A DNA stretch of 64,000 nt, from assembly GCA_017468925.1 (NCBI GenBank), contig JAFUHI010000007.1:84013-148012 (forward strand), in the 5' to 3' direction. Every line of letters begins with the position of its first letter. The first letter of the stretch is position 1. The position numbers were made by a program, and so were the translations under genes. Shown one piece after another: positions 32,759 to 41,397 of this stretch. This stretch comes from Bacilli bacterium. GTDB lineage: Bacteria > Bacillota_I > Bacilli_A > RFN20 > CAG-826. Below the pieces are notes generated by a model. The model did no database searches, had not been told where the DNA came from, and saw nothing but the letters and a program-made list of their open reading frames with translations.

Positions 32759-33457
32759 ATGGGAAAAATCGGTATTATTGGCGCGATGGATTCTGAGGTT
32801 AATACCTTAAAAAACATCACTAAAATTAATAAAACTACCTCTATCGCTGATATGGTTTTTTGTGAAGGCCTATTAAATGATAAAGAAGTAGTGATTGTTC
32901 AATGTGGAGTTGGCAAAGTCAACGCTGGAATTTGCGCCCATACATTAATTAATATTTTTCACTGCACAAAAATCATTAATACTGGTGTGGCTGGTTCATT
33001 AGATAAAAGATTAAATATCGGTGATATTGTTGTTTCTGTTGATGCGGTACAACACGATTTTGATATTGTCGCTTTAGGCCATCAAAAAGGAGAAATACCT
33101 TATACTGGTTTATATGCATTTGAAGCGGATAAATATATGCGTGAAGTAGCGCTTCAAACAATCGATGATTTAAATCTTGATGTTAAAGCGTATGAAGGAA
33201 GAATTTGCTCGGGTGACCAGTTCATTACGAGCAATGAACAAAAAAGAATTATCGTTAATGATTTTAAGGGGATGTGCTGCGAAATGGAAGGAGCGGCTAT
33301 TGCGCAAGTTTGTTATTTAAACAAAACGCCGTTTCTTATCATTCGCGCAATATCTGATAAAACTGATGGTTCAGTGCCAAAAGAATTTTTCACTTTTAAA
33401 ATTAAATCTAGCGAAATAAGCGCTAAGATTGTCGCTTCTTTAATAAATAATCTTTAA
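32759..33457 (+). CDS. mtnN: 5'-methylthioadenosine/S-adenosylhomocysteine nucleosidase
   Basis: The enzyme hydrolyses MTA and SAH to adenine plus the thio-ribose product, clearing by-products of SAM use. The 232-residue protein starts MGKIGIIGAMDSEV, has VNTGVAGSLD (as INTGVAGSL), the FEAD segment and the catalytic region CCEMEGAAIAQV. The ATG at 32759 lacks a ribosome site and follows an AT-rich TATATC region, again suggesting a leaderless start; the frame from 32741 is less likely. The neighbouring island methyltransferases generate SAH. Confidence 0.9.
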   Translation: MGKIGIIGAMDSEVNTLKNITKINKTTSIADMVFCEGLLNDKEVVIVQCGVGKVNAGICAHTLINIFHCTKIINTGVAGSLDKRLNIGDIVVSVDAVQHDFDIVALGHQKGEIPYTGLYAFEADKYMREVALQTIDDLNLDVKAYEGRICSGDQFITSNEQKRIIVNDFKGMCCEMEGAAIAQVCYLNKTPFLIIRAISDKTDGSVPKEFFTFKIKSSEISAKIVASLINNL

Positions 33458-33500
33458 ATACAATAATTATTCGTTTAACTTGCTATTTGTTGATCCAATT

Positions 33501-33540
33501 TAGTTAAATAGGATCGATACAAAGTGTCAGTCCTTTTTGA
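33501..33540 (+). repeat. Island repeat R4
   Basis: TTAGTTAAATAGGATCGATACA...GTGTCAGTCC-type hairpin with a TTTTT tail. It matches R1 nearly base for base over ~40 nt (seen as segments TTAGTTAAATA, GGATCGATAC and GTGTCAGTCC). Confidence 0.75.
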
Positions 33541-33642
33541 TATTTTACATTTATACATATACAGCGTATAATTTCTCATTGAGGATAGTTAGTTATGACT
33601 AACTCAATATATTATTACTCGTAATAAATAAGGTATTTACAC

Positions 33643-34281
33643 ATGGCTAAAAAGTATAACGGAAAAGTGATGATGAAAAAATCTAGGTTTATCAAGTATC
33701 TAGAAAAAATATCTAACGAACAATTAAATAAAATAGAAGAAAGAATCGATTTTTATATATCTGATAACAAAGAATATTGTGATAAAGGAAACTATCAACA
33801 TTTATGCAATATTTTTACGGCGATGGCTTTATATCAGACATTAATAGAGCATGGCTTAAAAGAAATAGAAACAGAAGATATTGTCTTCAACACCATGTAT
33901 GAATATATGGATATCCAAAGAAAGAAATTCCAAAAGCTATCCAAAAAGGATTGGTTTTGGTCGATCATTAAAAAGATCGTTCCTCTTGGCTTTAAGATGG
34001 GTAGTGGATATGGCTGGAAATATACATGGTATAAAAAGGGTGAGCCCAAAAACATCTTTAGATTTGAATGCAATAGCTGCATCTACCAACAAATATTTAA
34101 AAAATATGGTTTTGAACGATTTGGGCCAAAATTCTGCTATAACGACATCATTGTTTATGGCGAGCTAGCAAGAACTGACTTTGTGAGAACTGATACGATT
34201 TGTCGCGGGGCGGATAAATGCGATTTCAAATTCATTAGATATAAAAAAGATGAACAATTTGAAAGGACCAAGAGCGTTTAG
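33643..34281 (+). CDS. L-2-amino-thiazoline-4-carboxylate hydrolase family protein
   Basis: The 212-residue protein ends with the family's cysteine motif (DTICRGADKCDFKFIRYKK) and has the FECNSCIYQQIFKKYG segment before it. The family is named for ATC hydrolase of cysteine synthesis, but most members are uncharacterised and often accompany methyltransferases. The following methyltransferase gene starts 12 bp downstream. Confidence 0.78.
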   Translation: MAKKYNGKVMMKKSRFIKYLEKISNEQLNKIEERIDFYISDNKEYCDKGNYQHLCNIFTAMALYQTLIEHGLKEIETEDIVFNTMYEYMDIQRKKFQKLSKKDWFWSIIKKIVPLGFKMGSGYGWKYTWYKKGEPKNIFRFECNSCIYQQIFKKYGFERFGPKFCYNDIIVYGELARTDFVRTDTICRGADKCDFKFIRYKKDEQFERTKSV

Positions 34282-34292
34282 GAGGTTTGTTT

Positions 34293-35093
34293 ATGTCAAA
34301 TTTTTCTGGGGTAGCCAAGACACTTTTTATTCCTTTAACGGCGAGAATCTATGTTTCTAAAAGGTTCCCAAACTATTTCTATGATGAAAAATGTTTAGAA
34401 ATTGAAAAACTGATTCCAAAAGAATTATTAGATATAAAATCTAATCAATATCAGAATTTCGCTAATGTGTCTTGCTTTTTTAACATGGATAAAATCGTTA
34501 GAGACTTCATCGAAAATAACGGGGAATGCAACATTGTTAATCTAGGTTGTGGATTGGAAACAAATTATTATCGCATTAAAGATGATAGAGCTACCTTTTA
34601 TGAGTTAGATTTACCAGAAGTTATTGAAAACAGAAGAAAAGTATTAGGTGAAACAAGTAAAGATATATGCCTTCCTTATTCTATGTTTGATTTAAAGTGG
34701 TGTTCTCATCTTGACAAAAATAAACCGACACTCATCACCGCTAGAGGGGTATTTGAATATTTTGAAGTTGATGAGATAGTGGAATTATTAAAACAGTTAT
34801 CTAAAGAAATAACTAATGCAGAAGTTGTCTTTGACTCGCCTAACTCTAAAGCGTTGGGCTATACGAATCGATATGTGAAAAAGACCGGAAATGTCGATGC
34901 AAGAATTAAATTCTTCATTGATGATGATAATGAATTTGCTAACAATGTTAACGCCGAACTATTATCCTCTTCAACGTTTTTTAAAGAGACTAGAAGAGTA
35001 GTGAAAAAAGGCTTGAGCCTATACACAAAAATCGCAATGCGAGTGGTGGATAAAAATAAGTTAGGGAAAATTATTCGCTTAAGATTGCTATAA
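34293..35093 (+). CDS. LCM/TcmP-type SAM-dependent methyltransferase
   Basis: The protein (266 residues from the ATG at 34293, with GGAGG 8 nt upstream; a TTG at 34287 is the longer option) has the SAM motif NIVNLGCGLETNYYRI, the acidic YELDLPEVI and TARGVFEYFEVDE, the pattern of leucine carboxyl methyltransferase-like enzymes (Ppm1/TcmP group). These O-methylate carboxylates or phenols of small molecules or proteins. It is likely co-transcribed with the ATC-hydrolase-like gene. Confidence 0.82.
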   Translation: MSNFSGVAKTLFIPLTARIYVSKRFPNYFYDEKCLEIEKLIPKELLDIKSNQYQNFANVSCFFNMDKIVRDFIENNGECNIVNLGCGLETNYYRIKDDRATFYELDLPEVIENRRKVLGETSKDICLPYSMFDLKWCSHLDKNKPTLITARGVFEYFEVDEIVELLKQLSKEITNAEVVFDSPNSKALGYTNRYVKKTGNVDARIKFFIDDDNEFANNVNAELLSSSTFFKETRRVVKKGLSLYTKIAMRVVDKNKLGKIIRLRLL

Positions 35094-35129
35094 GATTTCA
35101 AAAGATAATCAGAAAGCAGTGTTCCACTT

Positions 35130-35196
35130 GTATCATTTCTGCCCATTTTGGCCAAAACAAAATGAAAACTGGTGTACAAACATCGGTTTTTTTGTA
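35130..35196 (+). repeat. Diverged island repeat R5 with terminator
   Basis: GTATCATTTCTG at 35130 matches R3, and CCATTTTGGCCAA follows. The TGATACA part is replaced by ACTGGTGT-ACAA-ACATCGGT, which still forms an 8-bp hairpin with TTTTTTT. It ends the methyltransferase module. Confidence 0.6.
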
Positions 35197-35239
35197 GATA
35201 TGCGCTTTAAAATCTAGAAATTAACATTTGAAATAACTA

Positions 35240-35308
35240 GTGAAAAATTTTGATAATAATCAAAAAACCATTGTTTATAGAAGGTGATTGCTTCAATGTT
35301 TTGAAAAA
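35240..35308 (+). pseudogene. Remnant of a DNA methyltransferase N-terminus
   Basis: GTGAAAAATTTTGATAATAA encodes VKNFDNNQK and, after a 2-nt deletion, PLFIEGDCFNVLKK. Both parts match the N-terminus of the island methyltransferase at 25646 (MKKFDKNQK...FIEGDSFAILK). Similarity stops after about 70 bp. It is a broken duplicate at the right island boundary. Confidence 0.72.
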
Positions 35309-35530
35309 GGAGCGGTTATTGGTATGACACACCCGCTTACGCAGGCGATGGGTATTTTTGGCCCCGTTCACCTTACCAAAGCACTGATAGCTGATGCAGT
35401 GCAATTTATTGCGATGGCTCGTTATATGCTTAATCGTATAAGCACCCGCCCCACAATCTCGATAATGTTCTATATCTTCAGTCTTGGACTCACGCAATAT
35501 GGGTTTTTTTGTGTAAGAAATCATCTAATT
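35309..35530. other. Gene-free GC-richer block of unknown origin
   Basis: No convincing protein is encoded on either strand, although frames are open for 80-95 codons. Small inverted repeats are present: CACTG/CAGTG near 35380 and TTATATG/CGTATAA near 35422. Base composition differs from the AT-rich island and from the following promoter block. It could be a decayed mobile element or an RNA. Confidence 0.4.
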
Positions 35531-35543
35531 TTTTGCATTAAAT

Positions 35544-35621
35544 AAACAATGTGGTGATGATAACCGATGAAAAATTATCTATAATTATTTCAATCCAGCA
35601 AGGAGGCGAATCATGAAGAAA
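35544..35621 (+). repeat. Upstream block shared with the 7649 gene (copy B)
   Basis: This is the 78-bp partner of 7580-7657 with one substitution (35551). It contains the same TATAAT box and ribosome site. Confidence 0.9.
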
Positions 35622-37691
35622 ACACATCTATTGGCTTTGCTGGGGGGGGCGTTAGCGCTCTCCTCATGCGCAGGTGATGGGCAGGACCCATCAAGCGCGG
35701 GATCGAGCGACCTCTCTTCCTCGTCATCCCTCTCCGTCAGCCTCTCCGAGGGCGAGGTCTACGTCGCCTTCTACAACGGCGACAGGCTCGTGACGACCCT
35801 GACCGGCCAGCCGGGCGATGCCATGAGGAAGCCGGCTAACCAGAGAAGGACCGGCCACTCGTTCCTGGGCTGGGCGCAGGACCCGGACGCGAAGAAGGCG
35901 GAGAAGCTCCCCGAGAAATTCCCTGAGGAGAGCAGGGTCTATTACGCAATCTTCAAGGTTGAGGAATATGAGCTTACCTTTGAGAATCACCCTACATTTG
36001 ATGGGACATATGAATTTGGGCAGGATTTGCCGCAATTAGAACAAGATACATTTAACGTTTTCAATGGTTGGTATTGCGAAGAGTATGATTTAAGCGATAT
36101 TTTCCTTGTCGTTCCTGATTTAGGTGGCGATGGGGAGGCTTTTACATTAAAAGCGTCGCAAGACTCCAAAAACTTGACTATTAATTTCTTTGTTCCAGAT
36201 GGGTATGAACAAGTTGAATCGATGGTTGTTGATTCATTCTCCGCTGATCTCCCGAGCTATTCAATAAGTGAGGCCGGTAGATATTTTGCTGGCTGGAGCC
36301 TCATCAACAAAGGAAGCAACTATGGAGAAGAAGCAGATGGATCTGTATGCGTCGAACATTTAACGGAAGCAACATCGTATTTGTCATACATACAAAATGA
36401 TGAAGACGGCAATCCTTTCGTTAATCTATATCCTGTCGCCGCAGAAGAAACATACAACATCACTTTGTTAGATAGAGATGGTTCTTCTTTGGGAAATCTA
36501 TCCACTTCAAAACAATACAAATTCGGTGATGCATTGCCTGATTTTGCAACCTATAGACAATATAATGACAACGCTGATTATGTCGGCCTTGCCGGCTGGT
36601 CAACCTCCAAATCCGCCTCCCAGACAAGTGAAAACACATATCTTACAGTCAAAGATTTCGGTGAAGATGGAGCCTCTATCACCTTGTATGCGAATGTGAG
36701 GACAATCGTATTTACAATAGACTTTGCTCAAGGTGAAGGTGTTTATCTGAACGGTGAAACCTCATATCGCTCGACTGATTTCTTCACTGGCGATGATTTA
36801 AGCAACATATTCGTTCAAACGACTGGATACATCTTCTCTGGATTTACTGTCGAAGAAGATAAGACTTCGGGCAAAGTTTACACATCTCTTCCGAAATTAA
36901 ATGATACAACGCTATTCAATATCCCAGATGATGGTGTTTATACTTTAACGCCAGTCACCAAAATAATGTCATTCACGATGTATGGCAGTTTATCGGATGA
37001 TGATGCCAAAAATATCCCATCTTTATCCGATGGTGTCTATGATTCTCGTTGCTCATCCAGATACACTGATGGACGAGTTCTTAGAACCGGGGATAAATTC
37101 GCCTATCCAAGCGGCGATTCTTCTAGCACATCGGTTATAGGCGATGAAATGTTTGTCGCAAGAGGCCATGAATTGACCTCGCTAGAATTATATGGCTCAA
37201 TCGATATCAACAATCCATCATGGGTATTGGTGGGCAAATTGAATAGAGGCGAAAGCGCTATCATGAAATTCAAATATTTCTCCGGTTACGAGAAATACAA
37301 GAGATACTGCTTCAAAGCCTCCTGGACCGCTGAAGAATACGAAGTGGAAATTGAAAAACCCGCAAGCACCTCATTACGCGGGAAATATTACGCCAAGTGG
37401 ACATATGGCCAGCGTACATCGCAGTTCTATGATGCAGATGGGCTAGATTGCACCAAATACTATAATTTCAGCTTCAATGATTACAATCTGAATGGAGTCT
37501 ATTACACAACTAGATACATCTATGGTGAGAATGCTGGGCAAATCGTCACAGGCAAGGGCACATTGTATAACAAATCAAGTGTATCCGATTTTGGAATAGG
37601 ATTCTATTTGGTTGATGCGACACCAATCGAATATAAAGATTATATAGTCGGAATCGATACTGAATTAGGCGTTGAATTCTATTTCGAATAA
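35613..37691 (+). CDS. Large lipoprotein with InlB-type repeats, paralogue of the 7649 gene
   Basis: The 692-residue protein has a signal peptide with lipobox LSSC (Cys19), a Ser-rich linker and InlB/Listeria-Bacteroides repeats. Residues ~34-112 are nearly identical to the paralogue; thereafter similarity falls to shared repeat motifs (FNGWY, YNITLLDRDG, LYPV, LNDTTLFNIPDDGVYT), and the C-terminal ~200 residues are unrelated. It is probably surface-exposed. The gene sits directly at the right edge of the accessory island. Confidence 0.88.
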   Translation: MKKTHLLALLGGALALSSCAGDGQDPSSAGSSDLSSSSSLSVSLSEGEVYVAFYNGDRLVTTLTGQPGDAMRKPANQRRTGHSFLGWAQDPDAKKAEKLPEKFPEESRVYYAIFKVEEYELTFENHPTFDGTYEFGQDLPQLEQDTFNVFNGWYCEEYDLSDIFLVVPDLGGDGEAFTLKASQDSKNLTINFFVPDGYEQVESMVVDSFSADLPSYSISEAGRYFAGWSLINKGSNYGEEADGSVCVEHLTEATSYLSYIQNDEDGNPFVNLYPVAAEETYNITLLDRDGSSLGNLSTSKQYKFGDALPDFATYRQYNDNADYVGLAGWSTSKSASQTSENTYLTVKDFGEDGASITLYANVRTIVFTIDFAQGEGVYLNGETSYRSTDFFTGDDLSNIFVQTTGYIFSGFTVEEDKTSGKVYTSLPKLNDTTLFNIPDDGVYTLTPVTKIMSFTMYGSLSDDDAKNIPSLSDGVYDSRCSSRYTDGRVLRTGDKFAYPSGDSSSTSVIGDEMFVARGHELTSLELYGSIDINNPSWVLVGKLNRGESAIMKFKYFSGYEKYKRYCFKASWTAEEYEVEIEKPASTSLRGKYYAKWTYGQRTSQFYDADGLDCTKYYNFSFNDYNLNGVYYTTRYIYGENAGQIVTGKGTLYNKSSVSDFGIGFYLVDATPIEYKDYIVGIDTELGVEFYFE
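35713..35947 (+). repeat. GC-rich coding cassette shared with the 7649 gene (copy B)
   Basis: This 235-bp partner of 7746-7980 differs at three bases and encodes the first repeat domain. It is GC-rich at third positions and flanked by AT-rich coding sequence. Confidence 0.92.
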
Positions 37692-37778
37692 ACCCAAATT
37701 AAATGTTTTGAAAACAAAAATAGAAAAATGCTATAACGTGGGTTATAATGCCTTTCGGTTTCGTCAGGAGACATTTAT

Positions 37779-39197
37779 ATGAAATATGATGTTATTATCG
37801 TGGGTGCTGGCCCAAGCGGCTATATGTGTGCCTATGAACTCGCCAAAAAAAGACCGAATCTCAAAATCTTGCTTTTGGATAAGGGCCGTGACATTTATCA
37901 CAGGAATTGCCCTGTTTTGGAGCATAAATTAGATAAATGCCCAATCTCCCCAAAAGGATATAGAGAATGCTATCCAGCTTGCTCCATCACCAGTGGTTTT
38001 GGTGGGGCGGGAGCCTATTCCGATGGCAAATTCAACATCACCACCGAATTCGGCGGATGGCTATTAGATTACATGTCTTCCGAAGAGTTGACTGACATCA
38101 TCAATTATGTCGATGACATCAATTTGTCTTTCGGCGCCACAAAAGAGATAACCGACCCAGACACACCTGCAGTAAGAGAAATCGAAAAAAGAGCAGTCTC
38201 CGTAGGGGTAAAGCTTCTCCGTTCTAAAGTTAGACACCTAGGGACTGAAGAAAACATCAAAATCCTCAAGAGGATATATGAACATCTCAAGGACAAAGTC
38301 GAGATGCGTTTCAACACCGAAGTCAAAGATATCATCGTGAATGAAGGCAAAATCAACGGAGTTATCCTTGAGAACAATGAGCACCTTGAAGCGGATTTCG
38401 TGGTCCTAGGTGTAGGAAGAGAAGGATCTAAATGGGTAGGGGAGCTATTTGAAAAACATAATGTCCAAATGGATCAAACCCAAGTGGATATTGGAGTGCG
38501 CGTTGAATGCCCGAATATCGTCATGGAAGAAATCAATGACAATCTATATGAAGGTAAATTCGTATATAAAACCTCGGTGGGCACGACGGTAAGGACATTC
38601 TGCTCCAACCCTGGAGGTCATGTCGTCGTGGAGAACTACGAAGGCGTTATGAATGTAAACGGCCATTCTTATAATGATTCTAGTTTGTCATCTCCAAACA
38701 CCAACTTTGCTCTTCTTGTTTCCCATCATTTCACCGAGCCATTCAAATCCCCGAATGAATATGCGAAAAAGATATCAAGGCTTGCTAACCAACTAGCCTG
38801 TGGAGGCGTCATCGTCCAAAAATATGGCGATATCAAACTTGGCCGCCGCTCAACGGAAAAAAGAATCGAGGAAGGCTTTGTCCGCCCAACTTTGAAAGAA
38901 GCGGTGCCAGGCGATTTAGCCCTTGCTTTGCCATATAAAACGATGCGTTCCATCATCGAAATGATTGAGGTTTTGGATAAAATCACCCCGGGAATCGCCA
39001 CAGAGCACACCCTTCTATACGGCGTTGAGGCTAAATATTATTCCGCTCATCCGACCATCAACAAGAAATTAGAAGTGGTCGATATCAAAAACCTCTATAT
39101 GGCAGGAGACGGTGCAGGACTCACTAGAGGCTTAGCCCAAGCCAGTGCCTCCGGCGTTTATATCGCTAGAAATATCGTTAATAAAATAGGCGATTAA
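37779..39197 (+). CDS. FAD-dependent dehydrogenase (COG2509-like)
   Basis: The 472-residue flavoprotein has the N-terminal dinucleotide site VGAGPSGYMCAYELAK (residues 6-21), the LLDKGRDI acidic end of the second strand, and a C-terminal FAD motif LYMAGDGAGLTRGLAQA. The middle contains GFGGAGAYSDGKFN. It matches uncharacterised FAD-dependent dehydrogenases of Firmicutes; the substrate is unknown. Its end overlaps the convergent LysR gene by 4 bp. The ribosome site TCAGGAGA precedes the ATG. Confidence 0.85.
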   Translation: MKYDVIIVGAGPSGYMCAYELAKKRPNLKILLLDKGRDIYHRNCPVLEHKLDKCPISPKGYRECYPACSITSGFGGAGAYSDGKFNITTEFGGWLLDYMSSEELTDIINYVDDINLSFGATKEITDPDTPAVREIEKRAVSVGVKLLRSKVRHLGTEENIKILKRIYEHLKDKVEMRFNTEVKDIIVNEGKINGVILENNEHLEADFVVLGVGREGSKWVGELFEKHNVQMDQTQVDIGVRVECPNIVMEEINDNLYEGKFVYKTSVGTTVRTFCSNPGGHVVVENYEGVMNVNGHSYNDSSLSSPNTNFALLVSHHFTEPFKSPNEYAKKISRLANQLACGGVIVQKYGDIKLGRRSTEKRIEEGFVRPTLKEAVPGDLALALPYKTMRSIIEMIEVLDKITPGIATEHTLLYGVEAKYYSAHPTINKKLEVVDIKNLYMAGDGAGLTRGLAQASASGVYIARNIVNKIGD

Positions 39198-40072
39198 ATA
39201 CCATATATCGATTTAACGTAATCAATGAAATTCTCTTCGACCGTCGATAATTGATGGCCTTTTCTCCATACGAAGAGATATTCGATTTTTCTATCCCCAT
39301 CGATTTCTTTGCTTAGTACCAAGTCGGATGGTAATAGGGTTCCTTCAGGGACTATGGCGATACCCGCGCCTTTTGAGGCGAGTTCGACCGAATTTCTTGC
39401 GTCATCAACCTCGCATACGACATTGAGGTTGGAATTGTTTTTCTTGAACCATTTTCGTATTGAATCGGCTATTGCCTGCCTTCCTGGAAGGATAAGCGGC
39501 TCTTTTGATAGCTCATCGATTTTGATTTTGTCGTTATTAATCCTCGCAAATCTATGCTCTTTTCCAAAAACCGCGACAAATTTACTCTCTTTTACTTTGA
39601 AGCTATTAAGTAGAATTTGATCATACGGGGAGGCGATTACGGCAACAGAAACCAAGCCTAATCTCATTTTCTCTATCAAGTCATCGCTGCTACCGTTTGT
39701 GATCCTGAATCTTACAAAAGGATTGTCTTTGATGAAAGAGGCCACCCAAGATGAGCCTATCTCTTCATCCATATCAAGAAACAAACCTAAAGAGACTGTG
39801 CCTTGTAAACCCTTTCCCATAAGAAGAACATCTTGTTTTGTCTTCTCGCTTAAGGAAATTATATCTTTGGCTTTTTGGTATAGAAATTTGCCTTCTTCAG
39901 TCAAAGTTAAACTTCTTTTTCCTCTTATGAATAAAGTTGTCTGAAGCTCTTCCTCCAGATGTTTCATCTGGTTGCTTAATGGAGGCTGGCTCATCATCAA
40001 AATTTTTGCAGCCTTTGTGATGTTTTTTTCCTCTGCGACAACGACGAAGTACCGCAATGTCTTGATATCCAT
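39194..40072 (-). CDS. LysR family transcriptional regulator
   Basis: The regulator has an N-terminal helix-turn-helix (MDIKTLRYFVVVAEEKNITK, then SQPPLSNQMKHLEEELQTTL) and a substrate-binding domain. The ATG at 40072 (292 residues) is preferred, with AAAGGG upstream; a TTG at 40093 gives the longer frame. It is divergent from the CofE-like/guaA/xpt operon and probably controls it, with two copies of ATATGCGT in the gap. Confidence 0.9.
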   Translation of the reverse strand: MDIKTLRYFVVVAEEKNITKAAKILMMSQPPLSNQMKHLEEELQTTLFIRGKRSLTLTEEGKFLYQKAKDIISLSEKTKQDVLLMGKGLQGTVSLGLFLDMDEEIGSSWVASFIKDNPFVRFRITNGSSDDLIEKMRLGLVSVAVIASPYDQILLNSFKVKESKFVAVFGKEHRFARINNDKIKIDELSKEPLILPGRQAIADSIRKWFKKNNSNLNVVCEVDDARNSVELASKGAGIAIVPEGTLLPSDLVLSKEIDGDRKIEYLFVWRKGHQLSTVEENFIDYVKSIYGI

Positions 40073-40123
40073 AACGTAAACCCTTTCATACAAAAAAGAT
40101 ATGATTAATATAATAACATAAAT

Positions 40124-40147
40124 ATATGCGTATGATTGAATATGCGT
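40124..40147. promoter_or_regulatory. Direct repeat ATATGCGT, candidate LysR site
   Basis: ATATGCGT occurs at 40124-40131 and 40140-40147, 16 bp apart, in the 111-bp gap between the divergent LysR gene and the CofE-like gene. Confidence 0.4.
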
Positions 40148-40183
40148 GCTACGATAAAGAAAATAGCAAGATAGGAGAGAATT

Positions 40184-41383
40184 ATGGCTAGACTTGTTGG
40201 CACTATATCGCGTGGGATTCGCGCACCGATCATTAGAGAGGGTGATGATCTTGTCTCTATTGTCGTTTCATCTTTACTAGATGCATCCAAAGACCCTGAA
40301 TGGGGATTTCATTTTAGAGACAGAGATATCGTCTGTTTGACTGAGGCAATCGTGGCCAGATGCCAAGGGAACTACGCTACAGTCGCGGATATCGCCGCCG
40401 ATGTGAAGAAAAAGACAGGTGGAAAAACAGTCGGGGTTGTTTTCCCGATATTAAGCAGAAATAGATTTGCGGTTTGCTTGAAAGGAATCGCTAGAGGCGT
40501 CAAGAAAATCGTCCTCCAGCTATCTTACCCAGCTGATGAAGTCGGCAATCAACTAATTGATTTGGCTGAAGTCGAAGAAAAAGGATTGGACCCATTCAAA
40601 GACGTTCTTTCCTTAGAGCAATACCGCTCCCTTTTTGGCGAAAGGGTTCATCGTTTCACAGGAGTGGATTATGTCTCTTATTACCAGGAACTAATTAAAG
40701 AATGTGGAGCGGAAGTGGAAGTGATATTCGCTAACGACCCCCGTGAGATTTTAAAGCATACGGATGTAGTCATCGCAAGCGATATTCACACCGCACCAAG
40801 AACCAAAAGGCTATTAAAACAAGCGGGCGCCAAAGTGGTTTTGGGGCTAGATGAGATATTGAACGCACCGGTAAACGGAAGCGGATTCAACGAATCATTT
40901 GGTTTACTAGGTTCAAATAAAGCGACCGAATTCAAAGTCAAGCTTTTCCCAAGGGACGCCCAAGGATTGGTGGATGAGATACAAGCAAGGCTATTAAAAG
41001 AAACCGGAAAAAATATCGAGGTCCTCATTTATGGCGATGGAGGGTTCAAAGACCCAGTCGGCGGCATCTGGGAATTCGCTGACCCAGTGGTCGCCCCTTT
41101 CTACACCAAAGGGCTAGAAGGCACCCCTAACGAATTGAAGATCAAATATTTGGCGGACAACGATTTTAAAGACCTAAATGGAGAAGAACTTATTTCCGCG
41201 ATTAAAGGCAAAATCTCCGAGAAAGAAAGCAATTTGGTGGGGAAAATGGCCTCAGAAGGCACCACCCCAAGAAGATTGACCGATTTAATCGGCTCCTTAT
41301 GCGACCTCACTTCAGGAAGCGGGGACAAAGGCACCCCAATCGTATTTATCCAAGGATATTTTGATAATTACACAGCCCAATAA
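40184..41383 (+). CDS. F420-0:L-glutamate ligase (CofE)-like protein
   Basis: The 399-residue protein starts GTISRGIRAPIIREGDDLVS and contains RDRDIVCLTEAIVARCQGNY, the pattern of the CofE/F420 ligase family, which adds glutamate to a cofactor. No other F420 gene is visible, and Firmicutes of this type are not known to make F420, so the substrate is probably different. It heads an operon with a GMP synthase ATPase subunit (14 bp gap) and xpt. I considered lactate racemase LarA, but its signature histidines and fold pattern are not seen. Confidence 0.68.
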   Translation: MARLVGTISRGIRAPIIREGDDLVSIVVSSLLDASKDPEWGFHFRDRDIVCLTEAIVARCQGNYATVADIAADVKKKTGGKTVGVVFPILSRNRFAVCLKGIARGVKKIVLQLSYPADEVGNQLIDLAEVEEKGLDPFKDVLSLEQYRSLFGERVHRFTGVDYVSYYQELIKECGAEVEVIFANDPREILKHTDVVIASDIHTAPRTKRLLKQAGAKVVLGLDEILNAPVNGSGFNESFGLLGSNKATEFKVKLFPRDAQGLVDEIQARLLKETGKNIEVLIYGDGGFKDPVGGIWEFADPVVAPFYTKGLEGTPNELKIKYLADNDFKDLNGEELISAIKGKISEKESNLVGKMASEGTTPRRLTDLIGSLCDLTSGSGDKGTPIVFIQGYFDNYTAQ

Positions 41384-41397
41384 GGAGGATATAGGCC

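Noticed and set aside
27450..33540. Island repeats as integron attC sites
   Set aside because: The hairpins lack the RYYYAAC/GTTRRRY core sites and there is no integrase gene in the window. A cassette-like organisation remains possible by another mechanism.
25540..35540. Duplicated tRNA-Glu 3' end as an attachment site
   Set aside because: I looked for a second copy of the tRNA-Glu 3' end near the right island edge and found none.
40184..41383. Lactate racemase LarA
   Set aside because: The N-terminal pattern fits the CofE/F420 ligase family better and the LarA signature was not found.
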